A stretch of DNA of 64,000 nucleotides, from the NCBI RefSeq assembly GCF_030410395.1, contig NZ_JAUHHF010000012.1, positions 1 through 64,000 of the forward strand. The letters are read 5' to 3'. Positions 19,627 to 28,255 of this stretch are shown piece by piece; within the stretch, counting starts at the first letter, position 1; every line of letters begins with the position of its first letter. The DNA is from Zwartia panacis (lineage in GTDB: Bacteria; Pseudomonadota; Gammaproteobacteria; Burkholderiales; Burkholderiaceae_B). A program made the translations under genes and the position numbers. The notes under the pieces are model-generated. The model searched no databases, was not told the DNA's origin, and saw only the letters and a list, made by a program, of their open reading frames with translations.

Positions 19627-20445
19627 ATGAATATTCTCAATATCGACAGCAGCGATTTAGCGCGCCGCATGCGTGTTCAGGCGCTGCAGATGGTACACCG
19701 CGCGAAGGCTTCCCATATCGGGTCAGCCCTCTCCATCTGCGACATCGTGGCCGTCCTGTACGCTCAAACACTCAAGCTAGCTCCACGTGAACCGACAGCA
19801 CCTTGGCGCGACCGCTTTATCTTGAGCAAAGGCCACGCTTGTGTAGCCGTATACGCTGCATTGGCAGAAACTGGCTTCTTTCCCATCAAGGATCTACTAA
19901 CCTACGGACAAGACCATTCGGCGCTAATGAACCATATCAGTCACAAAGTTTTGGGCGTTGAATTCTCGACTGGTTCGCTCGGCCATGGCTTACCCTTTGG
20001 TGCCGGCAAAGCACTGGCAGCAAAGCGGCTTAAACAGGACTGGCGCACCTTTGTACTACTTAGTGATGGTGAACTGGGAGAAGGATCGAACTGGGAGGCA
20101 ATGATGTTCGCGGCCCATCATCATCTGAATAACCTTGTTGCAATCGTCGATTACAACAAGTTACAGAGTCTGACGACTGTAGACAAGACGCTACGGATAG
20201 AGCCTCTGGCCGACAAGGCCCGCGCATTCGGCTGGGCTGTCCACGAAGTTGATGGCCACGACCATCGCGCATTACGAAAGCTTTTCTCACAGCTCAACTT
20301 GAAGGCTGGCAAGCCCTCCTTCTTGATTGCCCACACAATAAAGGGCAAGGGCGTCAGCTTTATGGAGAATAGCGTCGAATGGCATTACAAATCACCGTCA
20401 ACGGACCAGCTTGCTTTGGCACTGGGAGAGTTGAACCATGCGTAA
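19627..20445 (+). CDS. transketolase, N-terminal (thiamine-diphosphate-binding) subunit
   Basis: Protein of 272 residues equal to the PP domain of transketolase: H30 in SHIGSAL and H70 in SKGH (substrate/ThDP histidines), GSLGHGL (116-122), and the ThDP-magnesium motif running from SDGELGEGSNWEA (146-158) to VDYN (174-177). ATG 19627 lies one base after the SDR stop. It pairs with the following gene, which supplies the Pyr domain, so the active enzyme is a two-subunit transketolase. Its place inside a CDP-sugar operon, rather than near pentose-phosphate genes, suggests transfer of a two-carbon ketol unit to a sugar nucleotide (inference). G+C is high (38 of 60 bases in 19681-19740). Confidence 0.9.
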   Translation: MNILNIDSSDLARRMRVQALQMVHRAKASHIGSALSICDIVAVLYAQTLKLAPREPTAPWRDRFILSKGHACVAVYAALAETGFFPIKDLLTYGQDHSALMNHISHKVLGVEFSTGSLGHGLPFGAGKALAAKRLKQDWRTFVLLSDGELGEGSNWEAMMFAAHHHLNNLVAIVDYNKLQSLTTVDKTLRIEPLADKARAFGWAVHEVDGHDHRALRKLFSQLNLKAGKPSFLIAHTIKGKGVSFMENSVEWHYKSPSTDQLALALGELNHA

Positions 20446-21319
20446 TGCCTTCATTCAGGAGTTAGTGCTGCTAGCACGCCAGCATCCAAAGATCGCACTG
20501 ATCGTGGGCGACTTGGGCTATTCGGTTGTAGAGCCTTTCGCTGACGAATTCCCTCACCGCTTTATAAACGCAGGCGTCTCCGAGCAGAATATGACTGGAT
20601 TAGCCGCCGGCATGGCATCAGAGGGCTATCATGTCTTTACCTACTCAATTGCTAACTTTCCCACCTTCCGCTGCGCAGAGCAGATCCGCAACGATGTGGC
20701 GTATCACAATCTACCGGTAACAATAGTAGCGGTGGGAGGCGGTTTGGCCTACGGTGCTTTAGGCTACTCACATCATGCAGTGCAGGACTACGCGCTAATG
20801 CGCACGCTTCCTAACATGCTAATCGCTGCGCCGGGTGATCCGATGGAGACCCGAGCCTGTATGCGCTATCTGGTCGAGAATCCAGGTCCTTCATACCTCC
20901 GCTTGGGTAAAGCTGGAGAGCCGTGCTTCCATGAACAGGTACCTGCTGTACAACCAGGTTTGTGGCTTGAAGTTTCACCTGGCAGCTCAGAAGCAACGTT
21001 CTTGACAACCGGCGCTACGCTCGCCCATGCGATTGAGCTCCAGAAAAAAACAGAGGGCACGCGTCCTGCCGTGCATTCGCTGCCACTTTGGAGCATGGAG
21101 AATAAACCGATGCAGGCACAACAGGTCACACGCTATAAGTACGTAACGACAATGGAGGATCATCTTTACGATGGTGGTTTTGGTTCGTGGTTGCTCGAGG
21201 CGGTCGCTAAAAATGGTGGTCCAACGGAACGACTCAAGATTGAGGCGCTTGATCCCCGCGTCTGTGGCACTGTGGGATCCCAAGCAGTGCTTAATCTTTA
21301 TGGGGGGTTAAGCGAGTGA
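20438..21319 (+). CDS. transketolase, C-terminal (pyrimidine-binding) subunit
   Basis: Protein of 293 residues equal to the Pyr and C-terminal domains of transketolase. INAGVSEQNMTGLAAGMA (43-60) holds E49, the glutamate that activates the thiamine ring. YGALGYSHHAVQDYALMR follows, as in DXS/transketolase proteins that form the substrate channel. It overlaps the N-terminal subunit gene by eight bases, which ties the two subunits to equal production. It is the last gene of the operon; I see no clear hairpin/T-run terminator after its stop. Assignment as the partner subunit is firm; the physiological donor and acceptor are not known. Confidence 0.9.
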   Translation: MRNAFIQELVLLARQHPKIALIVGDLGYSVVEPFADEFPHRFINAGVSEQNMTGLAAGMASEGYHVFTYSIANFPTFRCAEQIRNDVAYHNLPVTIVAVGGGLAYGALGYSHHAVQDYALMRTLPNMLIAAPGDPMETRACMRYLVENPGPSYLRLGKAGEPCFHEQVPAVQPGLWLEVSPGSSEATFLTTGATLAHAIELQKKTEGTRPAVHSLPLWSMENKPMQAQQVTRYKYVTTMEDHLYDGGFGSWLLEAVAKNGGPTERLKIEALDPRVCGTVGSQAVLNLYGGLSE

Positions 21320-21685
21320 CGGGTTAATCCTCCTCTTTTCAGAGTCGATCAAGGCAGAATCTATACGGCCAAGGTCAACCGCTGCTTTGCTGTTAATCCA
21401 CCCAAGGATATATTAAGTCTGTCGTGATTACCCAAGACATCGACCAACCCTAGATTTGAGCACTGACATATTTAGGTCCGCTGTCGCAACAAGTAATCGA
21501 TAGCTTACCTTGCCAAGTCATAGATTGTCTTAATACCCTAATCGCCCGCACTGGCAGCAGTAAGAGATCTACATCAAAGCAGCCATAATCTGACTATTGG
21601 TATATCGCGACTTATTAATGAAGAACTCCCTCACACTTAGGAAACTCTACATAACAACCGCTTTTTTAGAGCCTCTTAAGCTCGC
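21320..21685. other. 366-base gap between convergent operons
   Basis: Gap between the plus-strand CDP-sugar operon and the minus-strand wbpM-type gene. Three-frame reading gives only short broken frames. There is no recognisable RNA gene, insertion-sequence end or strong terminator; a GAGC/GCTC stem near 21673-21687 is too short. It marks the junction of two gene blocks of different base composition and could be a recombination scar (inference). Confidence 0.4.
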
Positions 21686-23650
21686 TTAATGCCACCTTGG
21701 GTCTATTTGCTCAAGTGTGATCCAGTCAACAATCTTGCCATCAGGAACATAGCCTGACACCAACTCAACCAATATGGCTCTTAGCGCTACGATATCGTTT
21801 TTATCCAAGTCAGATTTCAATAACTCGAGTTTTGTTTCTAACTCTTGCCATGGAAGGTACTCTTCATGAGCCTTCATAATCCTTGGATGTGTCGTTATTT
21901 TTGGATTCTCGCCAATCAGAAGCTCTTCATATAGCTTTTCTCCAGGGCGTAAACCTGTGACTTGAATATCAATATCCCCATCGGGGTTGTCAGCACTTCT
22001 TAACGTTAGGCCGGAAAGCTCAATCATTCTCTTTGCAAGATCGATAATTTTTACGGGCTCACCCATATCTAAAACAAATAAATCACCACTCTGAGCCATA
22101 GCGCCAGCCTGAATAACTAGCTGTGCAGCCTCGGAAATCGTCATGAAGTAACGGGTGATTTCAGGATGGGTAAGAGTAATAGGCCCTCCATCACGGATTT
22201 GTTGACGAAATTTTGGGACAACTGAACCAGAGGATCCAAGGACATTGCCAAAACGGACCATCGAAAAAGTAGTGCTTTGAGCAAAAGTATCTAGGCTATT
22301 GCAGTTAGACATTTGGGCCATTGCTTGCAATATCATTTCGGCAAGACGTTTACTGGCTCCCATGATGTTCGTGGGGCGGACAGCTTTATCTGTACTAATC
22401 AAAACAAAATTAGATACGCCATGAGCTACAGCAGCCTTGGCAACGGTTAATGTGCCTATGACATTATTTTTTATGCCCTCGACAGGATTATGTTCAACGA
22501 GCGGAACATGCTTGTATGCGGCCGTGTGATAAACAGTATCCGGCTTCCACGTATGCATGATTTCACTCATACGTACGGTATTTTGAACGGATGAAAGTAA
22601 AGGAATTATTTCGACATTTGAATGTGTAGCTGCAGAAACGAGTTCCTGATGAATTGTATAAAGAGAATATTCGTTTTGTTCGATCAATAATAAAACCGAG
22701 GGATGGAGTTTAAAAATTTGTCGACAGATTTCACCTCCGATGGATCCACCCGCTCCAGTGACGAGAACAACCTTAGCACTTACGTGAAGATTTAATAAGG
22801 CGTCATCAGGTGCGACCATTTCACGACCAAGAAGATCATCAATATCCAACTCAATTAAATCAGATGTACTTACTCTACCTTGCGCTAACTGCGTGACGCT
22901 TGGAAGCGTGCGAACAGAAACACGCGCTTTGAGCATCTCGTTGAGGATTTCATTTCGCCTTTTTCGATTAATTGAAGGTAACGCCAGTAAGACATCACTA
23001 ATGCGTAATGAAACAATTATTCTATTCAAATCGGCTGGGTTATGAATGGGCAGTCCGTTAATGACATGCCCATGAAGTCGCAAATTGTCATCTAAAAAGC
23101 CAACGACACGCATTTCTTGACTGTTTGCCATTGCAGCAGCAAGCTGTTGACCAGAAGTGCCGGCACCGTAAATTAAGACTCTCGGCAAGGAAGATCTTTT
23201 GAGTAAGTTCTGATACGCACCACCAAGAAAATAACTTGCAATGGCGCGCGATGCACCAATAGCCAAGAGGAGCAGGATAGGCTGTATTAATCCAATTGTT
23301 CTAGGAATACCGTCGAAACTAATAGCAGTAAAAATAGTTGCATACACCAACCCATATAATGCAGTGGCTTTTGTGACAGCCTTGAGAGCTGGCCATCCGG
23401 AATATCGAAAAATGGCGCGATACAAACCCCAGAACATGAATATTGGCAGCGCCAAAGCGATAGAAAAAATGGCTGCTTTGATTGGAGGTCCGGAAAGAGA
23501 AACAAATTCTCCTAAACGTAAATAAAAAGCGAACCAGACTGTTAATACGCAAAGACAAGCATCCACGGCGACAACTACCAGGCGTTTCGCAGCGCGAGGT
23601 AATTCAAGAATGGAGGATGTTGCACTTGTGCTGAGCATAAAAATTGCCAA
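21686..23650 (-). CDS. wbpM: membrane-anchored UDP-GlcNAc 4,6-dehydratase (WbpM/CapD/PglF family)
   Basis: Protein of 654 residues: about four N-terminal membrane helices (20-145), a first Rossmann region YGAGTSGQQ (161-169), and a second, catalytic SDR domain with TGAGGSIG (298-305) and STDKAVRPTNIMGASKR (419-435). The usual catalytic tyrosine is Met430, with Lys434, as in WbpM (SMK type). It forms UDP-4-keto-6-deoxy-GlcNAc for D-QuiNAc or D-FucNAc, or for bacillosamine-like sugars. It is the last gene of a minus-strand operon behind a PglC-type transferase and a WbpV/WbpK-type reductase, the classic set for a D-QuiNAc/D-FucNAc-initiated glycan. Confidence 0.92.
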   Translation of the reverse strand: MAIFMLSTSATSSILELPRAAKRLVVVAVDACLCVLTVWFAFYLRLGEFVSLSGPPIKAAIFSIALALPIFMFWGLYRAIFRYSGWPALKAVTKATALYGLVYATIFTAISFDGIPRTIGLIQPILLLLAIGASRAIASYFLGGAYQNLLKRSSLPRVLIYGAGTSGQQLAAAMANSQEMRVVGFLDDNLRLHGHVINGLPIHNPADLNRIIVSLRISDVLLALPSINRKRRNEILNEMLKARVSVRTLPSVTQLAQGRVSTSDLIELDIDDLLGREMVAPDDALLNLHVSAKVVLVTGAGGSIGGEICRQIFKLHPSVLLLIEQNEYSLYTIHQELVSAATHSNVEIIPLLSSVQNTVRMSEIMHTWKPDTVYHTAAYKHVPLVEHNPVEGIKNNVIGTLTVAKAAVAHGVSNFVLISTDKAVRPTNIMGASKRLAEMILQAMAQMSNCNSLDTFAQSTTFSMVRFGNVLGSSGSVVPKFRQQIRDGGPITLTHPEITRYFMTISEAAQLVIQAGAMAQSGDLFVLDMGEPVKIIDLAKRMIELSGLTLRSADNPDGDIDIQVTGLRPGEKLYEELLIGENPKITTHPRIMKAHEEYLPWQELETKLELLKSDLDKNDIVALRAILVELVSGYVPDGKIVDWITLEQIDPRWH

Positions 23651-24211
23651 TTAGTGAGAGATGCCGTCACGGCGCAAAACTTTTTGCGCCGTTAACGATA
23701 GTATTAAGATATCAAAACGCACTGATTTACGTCTAGCATACTCTGCGTCAAGTGCAACTTTTTCAACGATAGGAAGTTCGTCCCGCCCGTTAACTTGTGC
23801 CCATCCTGTCAAACCGGGCACTAATTTATGGATGCCATGCTTTGTGCGTAACTCAATCAAATCAGTTTGGTTGAAAAGTGCCGGTCGTGGACCAACAAAG
23901 GACATGTCACCAATCAGAATACTCCATAACTGAGGGAGTTCATCAAGACTACTTTTCCTGATAAAAGAACCAACTGGAGTTAAAAAATCTGTTGGATTCT
24001 GGAGTAAGTGAGTGGCAACTACCGGTGTATCGATACGCATGCTTCTAAATTTTGGCATGCGAAATAATTTATTACCTTGACCCACGCGCTCGCTAAGATA
24101 AATGATAGGCCCTTTAGATGTTAGTTTTACTAGTAAGGCAACTATAAGCATCGGTAACAATAAAACTATCATGCTTAGTAGAGATAGAAATATGTCAAAA
24201 AAACGTTTCAT
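23651..24211 (-). CDS. polyprenyl-phosphate sugar-1-phosphate transferase, PglC type (initiating enzyme)
   Basis: Monotopic phosphoglycosyl transferase of 186 residues, the short PglC-like form without the extra WbaP membrane domain. One re-entrant hydrophobic segment (about 8-30) is followed by KFRSM (54-58), the catalytic Asp-Glu pair in SSLDELPQLW (D90, E91) and VGPRP (106-110). It should move a sugar-1-phosphate, probably QuiNAc or FucNAc made by its neighbours, onto undecaprenyl phosphate. The chosen ATG overlaps the stop of the upstream SDR (TAATG), with GAAGG nearby; the frame is open 20 codons upstream within that gene. Confidence 0.92.
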   Translation of the reverse strand: MKRFFDIFLSLLSMIVLLLPMLIVALLVKLTSKGPIIYLSERVGQGNKLFRMPKFRSMRIDTPVVATHLLQNPTDFLTPVGSFIRKSSLDELPQLWSILIGDMSFVGPRPALFNQTDLIELRTKHGIHKLVPGLTGWAQVNGRDELPIVEKVALDAEYARRKSVRFDILILSLTAQKVLRRDGISH

Positions 24212-25179
24212 TAACTTGCCTTCATAAAAAGGAGCTCCAAACCTTCGCGGGTATTCATGCAAGGTCTCCAATTTAGGCGTTGTGTCGTTTTTGAAATATC
24301 CACTTGCAAATTTCCAAGTAGTCTGTCGGTGAGGGATTTTTTTCCAAGGAGACGTGCGAAAAATCTCAACAATATAGGGGGTATGGGTAGTAGCCTTGGT
24401 CTCTTACCCATTGCGTTGCTTAATGCAATAAGAAGGGTTGTGGTGGAGATATCTTCTCCGTCACTCACCATAAATATTTCATTTGCGGCAGCAGGATGAT
24501 CAACACAGCATATAAGAAGATCTACCAAATTATCGAGGGAAACGAAGCTACGGCGATTATGCAAAACAGCGCCTAGTGGTAATGGAATCCCCTTAGATAT
24601 CAAGCGTATCAAACTTAAAAAATTTGCTTTAACACCGGGTCCATACACAAGTGGTGGTCGAATAATAACCAACTCCATACCCGTTTCATTCGCGATGACT
24701 TGTAATCCGTATTCCGCTTCCATTTTTGAAATTCCATAAGCATCTTTTGGATCAGGCGTGTCATCGGGGGAAAAAAAATGATTTGCTGTGGTTAATTCCC
24801 CGTTTACTTTTACAGAACTTAAATAAATGAACCGCCTGACACCCTTGGCTGCAGCTTGGCGTGCAAGATTTAGTGTGCCTTCAACATTGATGGCGCGAAA
24901 CATGCCAAGAGAATCTGCTGATGTTTCATTCATGACATGGACTCTGGCAGCGCAATGAATAATGACTTTTACATCATCTAACGCGGCATCCCATTGGGTC
25001 GTTGAAGCGAGTGCAAGATTAAAGTGCCTGCACGGCAGATCATGCATGAAATTTTGATGTGTCGTAACGACAATGTTGGAAGGATCGACAAATGTTAGTA
25101 GGCGTGAGGTGAGCGCCTTGCCAATAAAGCCAGAAGCGCCAGTTACTAGGATTCTTGAATTGTGCATAACTGCAGTCAT
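24211..25179 (-). CDS. SDR 4-reductase of the WbpV/WbpK type (UDP-D-QuiNAc or UDP-D-FucNAc synthesis)
   Basis: Extended SDR of 322 residues with TGASGFIG (13-20), LSSV (120-123) and catalytic Tyr148/Lys152 in YGISK. Enzymes of this type next to WbpM reduce the 4-keto group of UDP-4-keto-6-deoxy-GlcNAc, giving UDP-D-QuiNAc (WbpV) or UDP-D-FucNAc (WbpK). The two outcomes cannot be separated from sequence by eye. The gene starts directly after the UDP-GlcNAc 2-epimerase stop and overlaps the initiating transferase gene, placing the reaction just before lipid loading. Confidence 0.85.
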   Translation of the reverse strand: MTAVMHNSRILVTGASGFIGKALTSRLLTFVDPSNIVVTTHQNFMHDLPCRHFNLALASTTQWDAALDDVKVIIHCAARVHVMNETSADSLGMFRAINVEGTLNLARQAAAKGVRRFIYLSSVKVNGELTTANHFFSPDDTPDPKDAYGISKMEAEYGLQVIANETGMELVIIRPPLVYGPGVKANFLSLIRLISKGIPLPLGAVLHNRRSFVSLDNLVDLLICCVDHPAAANEIFMVSDGEDISTTTLLIALSNAMGKRPRLLPIPPILLRFFARLLGKKSLTDRLLGNLQVDISKTTQRLNWRPCMNTREGLELLFMKAS

Positions 25180-26316
25180 TTAATGTTGCACTTTATGCCA
25201 AACCCTGCGGTTAACAAAGTCCGTATAACTTTGTATGATTCTGACGATTTTGTCAGAAACATTGTCGGGCGAATAGTCAGCGACAAGCCTTAACGATCTG
25301 TCATCTCCGCGAGACTGTTGTTCGAGAACAGCGAGGCCCTGCATGACACGATCGATATCTAGGCCTACAAACATGACCGCGGCTTCTTCAAAGCCCTCGG
25401 GACGCTCATGTACCTCGCGAAGGTTGAGTGCAGGTAGATTTAAAATCGAGGACTCTTCAGTGATTGTCCCACTATCAGACAAAACTGCTCGCGCACCTTG
25501 TTGTAGATGAATATAATCCAGAAAACCAAAAGGTTTTTGAAACTTTACAAGCGGTGCGGCAACCAGACCGGCTTCCTCAATGCGTTTACGCGTTCTTGGA
25601 TGCGTTGAAACAATCACAGGTAAATTGTATTTTTCAACGAGCTTGTCTAACAATAAAAATAATTTACGCAGATTTTCAAGAGAATCAACGTTTTCTTCTC
25701 GATGAGCGCTGACTAAAAAATACTGTTGCTCTTGTAAGTTTAACGTCGACAGGACCTGTGATGCGTTGATTTCGGAGCGATAGTATTCAATCACCTCACG
25801 TAATGGACTGCCTGTTTTAATAATTTGATCTGCTGGAAGACCTTCGCGAAGGAGGTAGTTTCGCGCAATTTCACTATAGGTAAGATTGATATCCGCGATA
25901 TGGTCTACGATGCGACGATTAATTTCTTCGGGGACACGAAAATCAAAACAACGGTTACCTGCTTCCATATGAAAAATTGGGACCTTGCGGCGCTTTGCAG
26001 AAATAGCTGACAAACTGCTATTGGTGTCGCCCAAAATCAAAATAGCGTCCGGTGAGTATTTTTCAATGAGATTGTCGGTAGCAATAATAATTTGACCTAT
26101 TGTTTCGGCCGCGGTCTCTCCAGCTGCCTCCATAAAAACATCAGGTTTTCGGATGGCAAGCTCAGAGAAAAAAACTTCATTCAACTCATAATCATAATTT
26201 TGACCTGTATGGACAAGAAGATGATCAAAAAACTGATCAAGTTTTGGAATGATTCTTGATAGACGAATGATTTCTGGCCGCGTTCCAACTACTGTCATTA
26301 CTTTGAGTTTATTCAC
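25180..26316 (-). CDS. fnlC: UDP-N-acetylglucosamine 2-epimerase-like enzyme of L-aminosugar synthesis (FnlC/WbjD/WbvD type)
   Basis: Non-hydrolysing UDP-GlcNAc 2-epimerase fold of 378 residues: VVGTRPEIIRLSRII (9-23), HTGQNYDYELNEVFF, LGDTNSSLSA, and FHMEAGNRCFDFRVPEEINR, the last typical of the FnlC/CapG subgroup. It catalyses the final C2 epimerisation that yields UDP-L-FucNAc or UDP-L-QuiNAc. The start is GTG at 26316, supported by a perfect AGGAGG six bases upstream inside the end of fnlA, which it overlaps by eight bases. It works with the next two minus-strand genes as a three-enzyme set. Confidence 0.92.
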   Translation of the reverse strand: MNKLKVMTVVGTRPEIIRLSRIIPKLDQFFDHLLVHTGQNYDYELNEVFFSELAIRKPDVFMEAAGETAAETIGQIIIATDNLIEKYSPDAILILGDTNSSLSAISAKRRKVPIFHMEAGNRCFDFRVPEEINRRIVDHIADINLTYSEIARNYLLREGLPADQIIKTGSPLREVIEYYRSEINASQVLSTLNLQEQQYFLVSAHREENVDSLENLRKLFLLLDKLVEKYNLPVIVSTHPRTRKRIEEAGLVAAPLVKFQKPFGFLDYIHLQQGARAVLSDSGTITEESSILNLPALNLREVHERPEGFEEAAVMFVGLDIDRVMQGLAVLEQQSRGDDRSLRLVADYSPDNVSDKIVRIIQSYTDFVNRRVWHKVQH

Positions 26317-27319
26317 CGATTGCCTCCTGAATCATCGGCAAGCTTAGTAAAACATCTTTCACTTGTTGAACATTCAGTCGCTGTGTATTGTGCGAGGTGT
26401 AATCATCAAAATTAGCAATTTGTGTTTCACCTTCTACAAAATATTTGTCATAGTTCAAATCTCGTGCATCTGCAGGGATTCGATAGTAATTATCAAGATT
26501 TTCAGCTCTTGCCATCTCTTCCCGTGATACGAGTGATTCATACAGTTTTTCACCATGTCTTGTACCGATCACTTTAATTTCACTTTTGTTAGGAAATAAT
26601 GATGTCATGGCATGAGCAAGATCTCCTACCGTTGAAGCAGGCGCCTTTTGAACAAAAATATCGCCTGGACGCGCATGCTCAAAAGCATATAAAACCAGAT
26701 CGACCGACTCTTCAAGCGACATTAGAAAACGCGTCATATTCGGGTCTGTCACGGTGATTGGCTTTCCTTGTCGTAGTTGATCAAGAAAAAGAGGAATGAC
26801 TGAACCGCGCGAAGCCATGACATTGCCGTAACGTGTCGCAGACAACACGGTTGTGGCGGGATCACACAACCGAGATTTTGCCACCATGACTTTTTCCATG
26901 AGCGCTTTGGATATGCCCATTGCATTAATTGGGTACACAGCTTTATCAGTGCTAAGTAAGACGCAACGGCTCACACGCTGGTCAATTGCAGCTCGCATCA
27001 CATTTTCAGCGCCCTGAACATTGGTGCGCATGGCCTCCATCGGATAAAACTCACAAGAAGGAACTTGCTTGAGCGCAGCCGCATGGAACACAAAATCTAC
27101 GCCTCGCAATGCGTCGTAAATACTGTCGTACTCCCGAACATCTCCAATATAAAATTTTAATTTGTCATTTTTCTGATGGAGACGCATATCCTCTTGTTTT
27201 TTTTCGTCACGACTAAAAACGCGAATTTCGGCGAGGTCAGAATTGAGAAGTCGACTCAGTACGGCATTTCCAAATGATCCGGTACCGCCAGTGATTAAAA
27301 GAATTTTGTCTTTAAACAT
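26309..27319 (-). CDS. fnlA: UDP-GlcNAc 4,6-dehydratase/5-epimerase (FnlA/WbjB/CapE type)
   Basis: SDR of 336 residues without membrane segments: GGTGSFG (11-17), RVFSRDEKKQEDM (32-44), HAAALKQVPSCEFYPMEA, and LSTDKAVYPINAMGISK (121-137), where Met133 stands in place of the SDR tyrosine, as in CapE/PseB relatives. It makes the L-sugar intermediate UDP-2-acetamido-2,6-dideoxy-L-lyxo-4-hexulose from UDP-GlcNAc. It lies six bases after the RmlD-like reductase gene and overlaps fnlC. Family assignment is firm. Confidence 0.93.
   Translation of the reverse strand: MFKDKILLITGGTGSFGNAVLSRLLNSDLAEIRVFSRDEKKQEDMRLHQKNDKLKFYIGDVREYDSIYDALRGVDFVFHAAALKQVPSCEFYPMEAMRTNVQGAENVMRAAIDQRVSRCVLLSTDKAVYPINAMGISKALMEKVMVAKSRLCDPATTVLSATRYGNVMASRGSVIPLFLDQLRQGKPITVTDPNMTRFLMSLEESVDLVLYAFEHARPGDIFVQKAPASTVGDLAHAMTSLFPNKSEIKVIGTRHGEKLYESLVSREEMARAENLDNYYRIPADARDLNYDKYFVEGETQIANFDDYTSHNTQRLNVQQVKDVLLSLPMIQEAIGE
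26323..26328 (-). promoter_or_regulatory. ribosome binding site for the GTG start of fnlC
   Basis: On the minus strand AGGAGG ends six bases before GTG at 26316. It is the strongest ribosome site I noticed in the window and decides the GTG start over the in-frame ATG at 26298. It lies inside the 3' end of fnlA, consistent with coupled translation. Confidence 0.7.
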
Positions 27320-27325
27320 TTGTTT

Positions 27326-28234
27326 CTAGCCCGTAGGATCATTTAAATGGAATGCATGCTGGCGACGAATTAACTCTGCCCAGGAAGGTGGTTTGTAACC
27401 GGTCAGATTTCGGAACCTACTTGAATCAAGAGAGCGATCAATGACAAGATTTTCATCGGGCTCTATCACGATAGATTTTTGATAGATTTCAGCAATTAGA
27501 CTGAGAAGATCAAATTTATTGATTGGGGATGCAGAAACGTGAAAGACGCCATGCAATTCAGGACGTGGAATAACATAGTCTCTGATGACTGTTGCTAATT
27601 CAACTGTGGGTAGTCCCGAGAATAAGGCGCGTTTGTAACCTTTTACAGAACCTGATTGTGATAAAAACCATCCGACCAAACCATGAGCACTTTGCATTTC
27701 GTGACCAATAATTGAGGTTCGGAGGGTGATAGCGTTTGAATAATCTACTTCACCAAGTAATTTGCTACGGCCATATAAATCTTGTGCATCAGGATTATCA
27801 TTTTCTGAGTACATGCCACGCGAACCGTCAAAAACGCAGTCGGTACTGATATGAATGAGTTTTGCATCGACGAGTTTGCAAAGTCTCGCAAGCCTATGGG
27901 GAAACAAAGCATTAATTGAAATGCTACTAAAGGGATCATTTGCTTCCTTTAGTTGTTTGACTAACCCAATACAGTTAATCACAATGTCAGGTGTTGTTCT
28001 CGCGAGTAGTTGAGTAAGAGCATCAATGTTTTCTACATCGATCCCCCAAACTATATTTTGTTGCAACTCCTTAGGCAGGTAGCTTTTGACGCGATCAGAT
28101 CTAGCCATTCCTGAGAGCGTAAATTTTTGCGTGTCTTGAGAAAAGACACGAAAGATTGCACTACCAAGCATCCCCGATACACCTAAAACAAGGATTTTCG
28201 TTTTTAAGTTTGTCCCGACGGATTTGGAATGCAT
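27326..28234 (-). CDS. RmlD-like SDR reductase of UDP-L-aminosugar synthesis (WbvR-like)
   Basis: SDR of 302 residues resembling dTDP-4-dehydrorhamnose reductase: GVSGMLG (18-24), STDCVFDGSRGMYSE and Tyr154/Lys158 in YGRSK. It sits between the WbuB-like transferase and FnlA. FnlB/WbjC/CapF, the reductase for L-FucNAc, is about 370 residues with a C-terminal cupin; this protein ends with the SDR fold. RmlD-type reductases in this position (WbvR) lead to UDP-L-RhaNAc and then UDP-L-QuiNAc, so L-QuiNAc is the better prediction (inference). ATG 28234 is chosen over a TTG two codons upstream. Confidence 0.82.
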   Translation of the reverse strand: MHSKSVGTNLKTKILVLGVSGMLGSAIFRVFSQDTQKFTLSGMARSDRVKSYLPKELQQNIVWGIDVENIDALTQLLARTTPDIVINCIGLVKQLKEANDPFSSISINALFPHRLARLCKLVDAKLIHISTDCVFDGSRGMYSENDNPDAQDLYGRSKLLGEVDYSNAITLRTSIIGHEMQSAHGLVGWFLSQSGSVKGYKRALFSGLPTVELATVIRDYVIPRPELHGVFHVSASPINKFDLLSLIAEIYQKSIVIEPDENLVIDRSLDSSRFRNLTGYKPPSWAELIRRQHAFHLNDPTG

Positions 28235-28255
28235 AATCAATATGAGGCTATTTAG

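Noticed and set aside
21320-21685. Remnant of an insertion sequence in the 366-base gap
   Set aside because: No terminal inverted repeats or transposase-like frame could be read; only the composition change nearby is suggestive.
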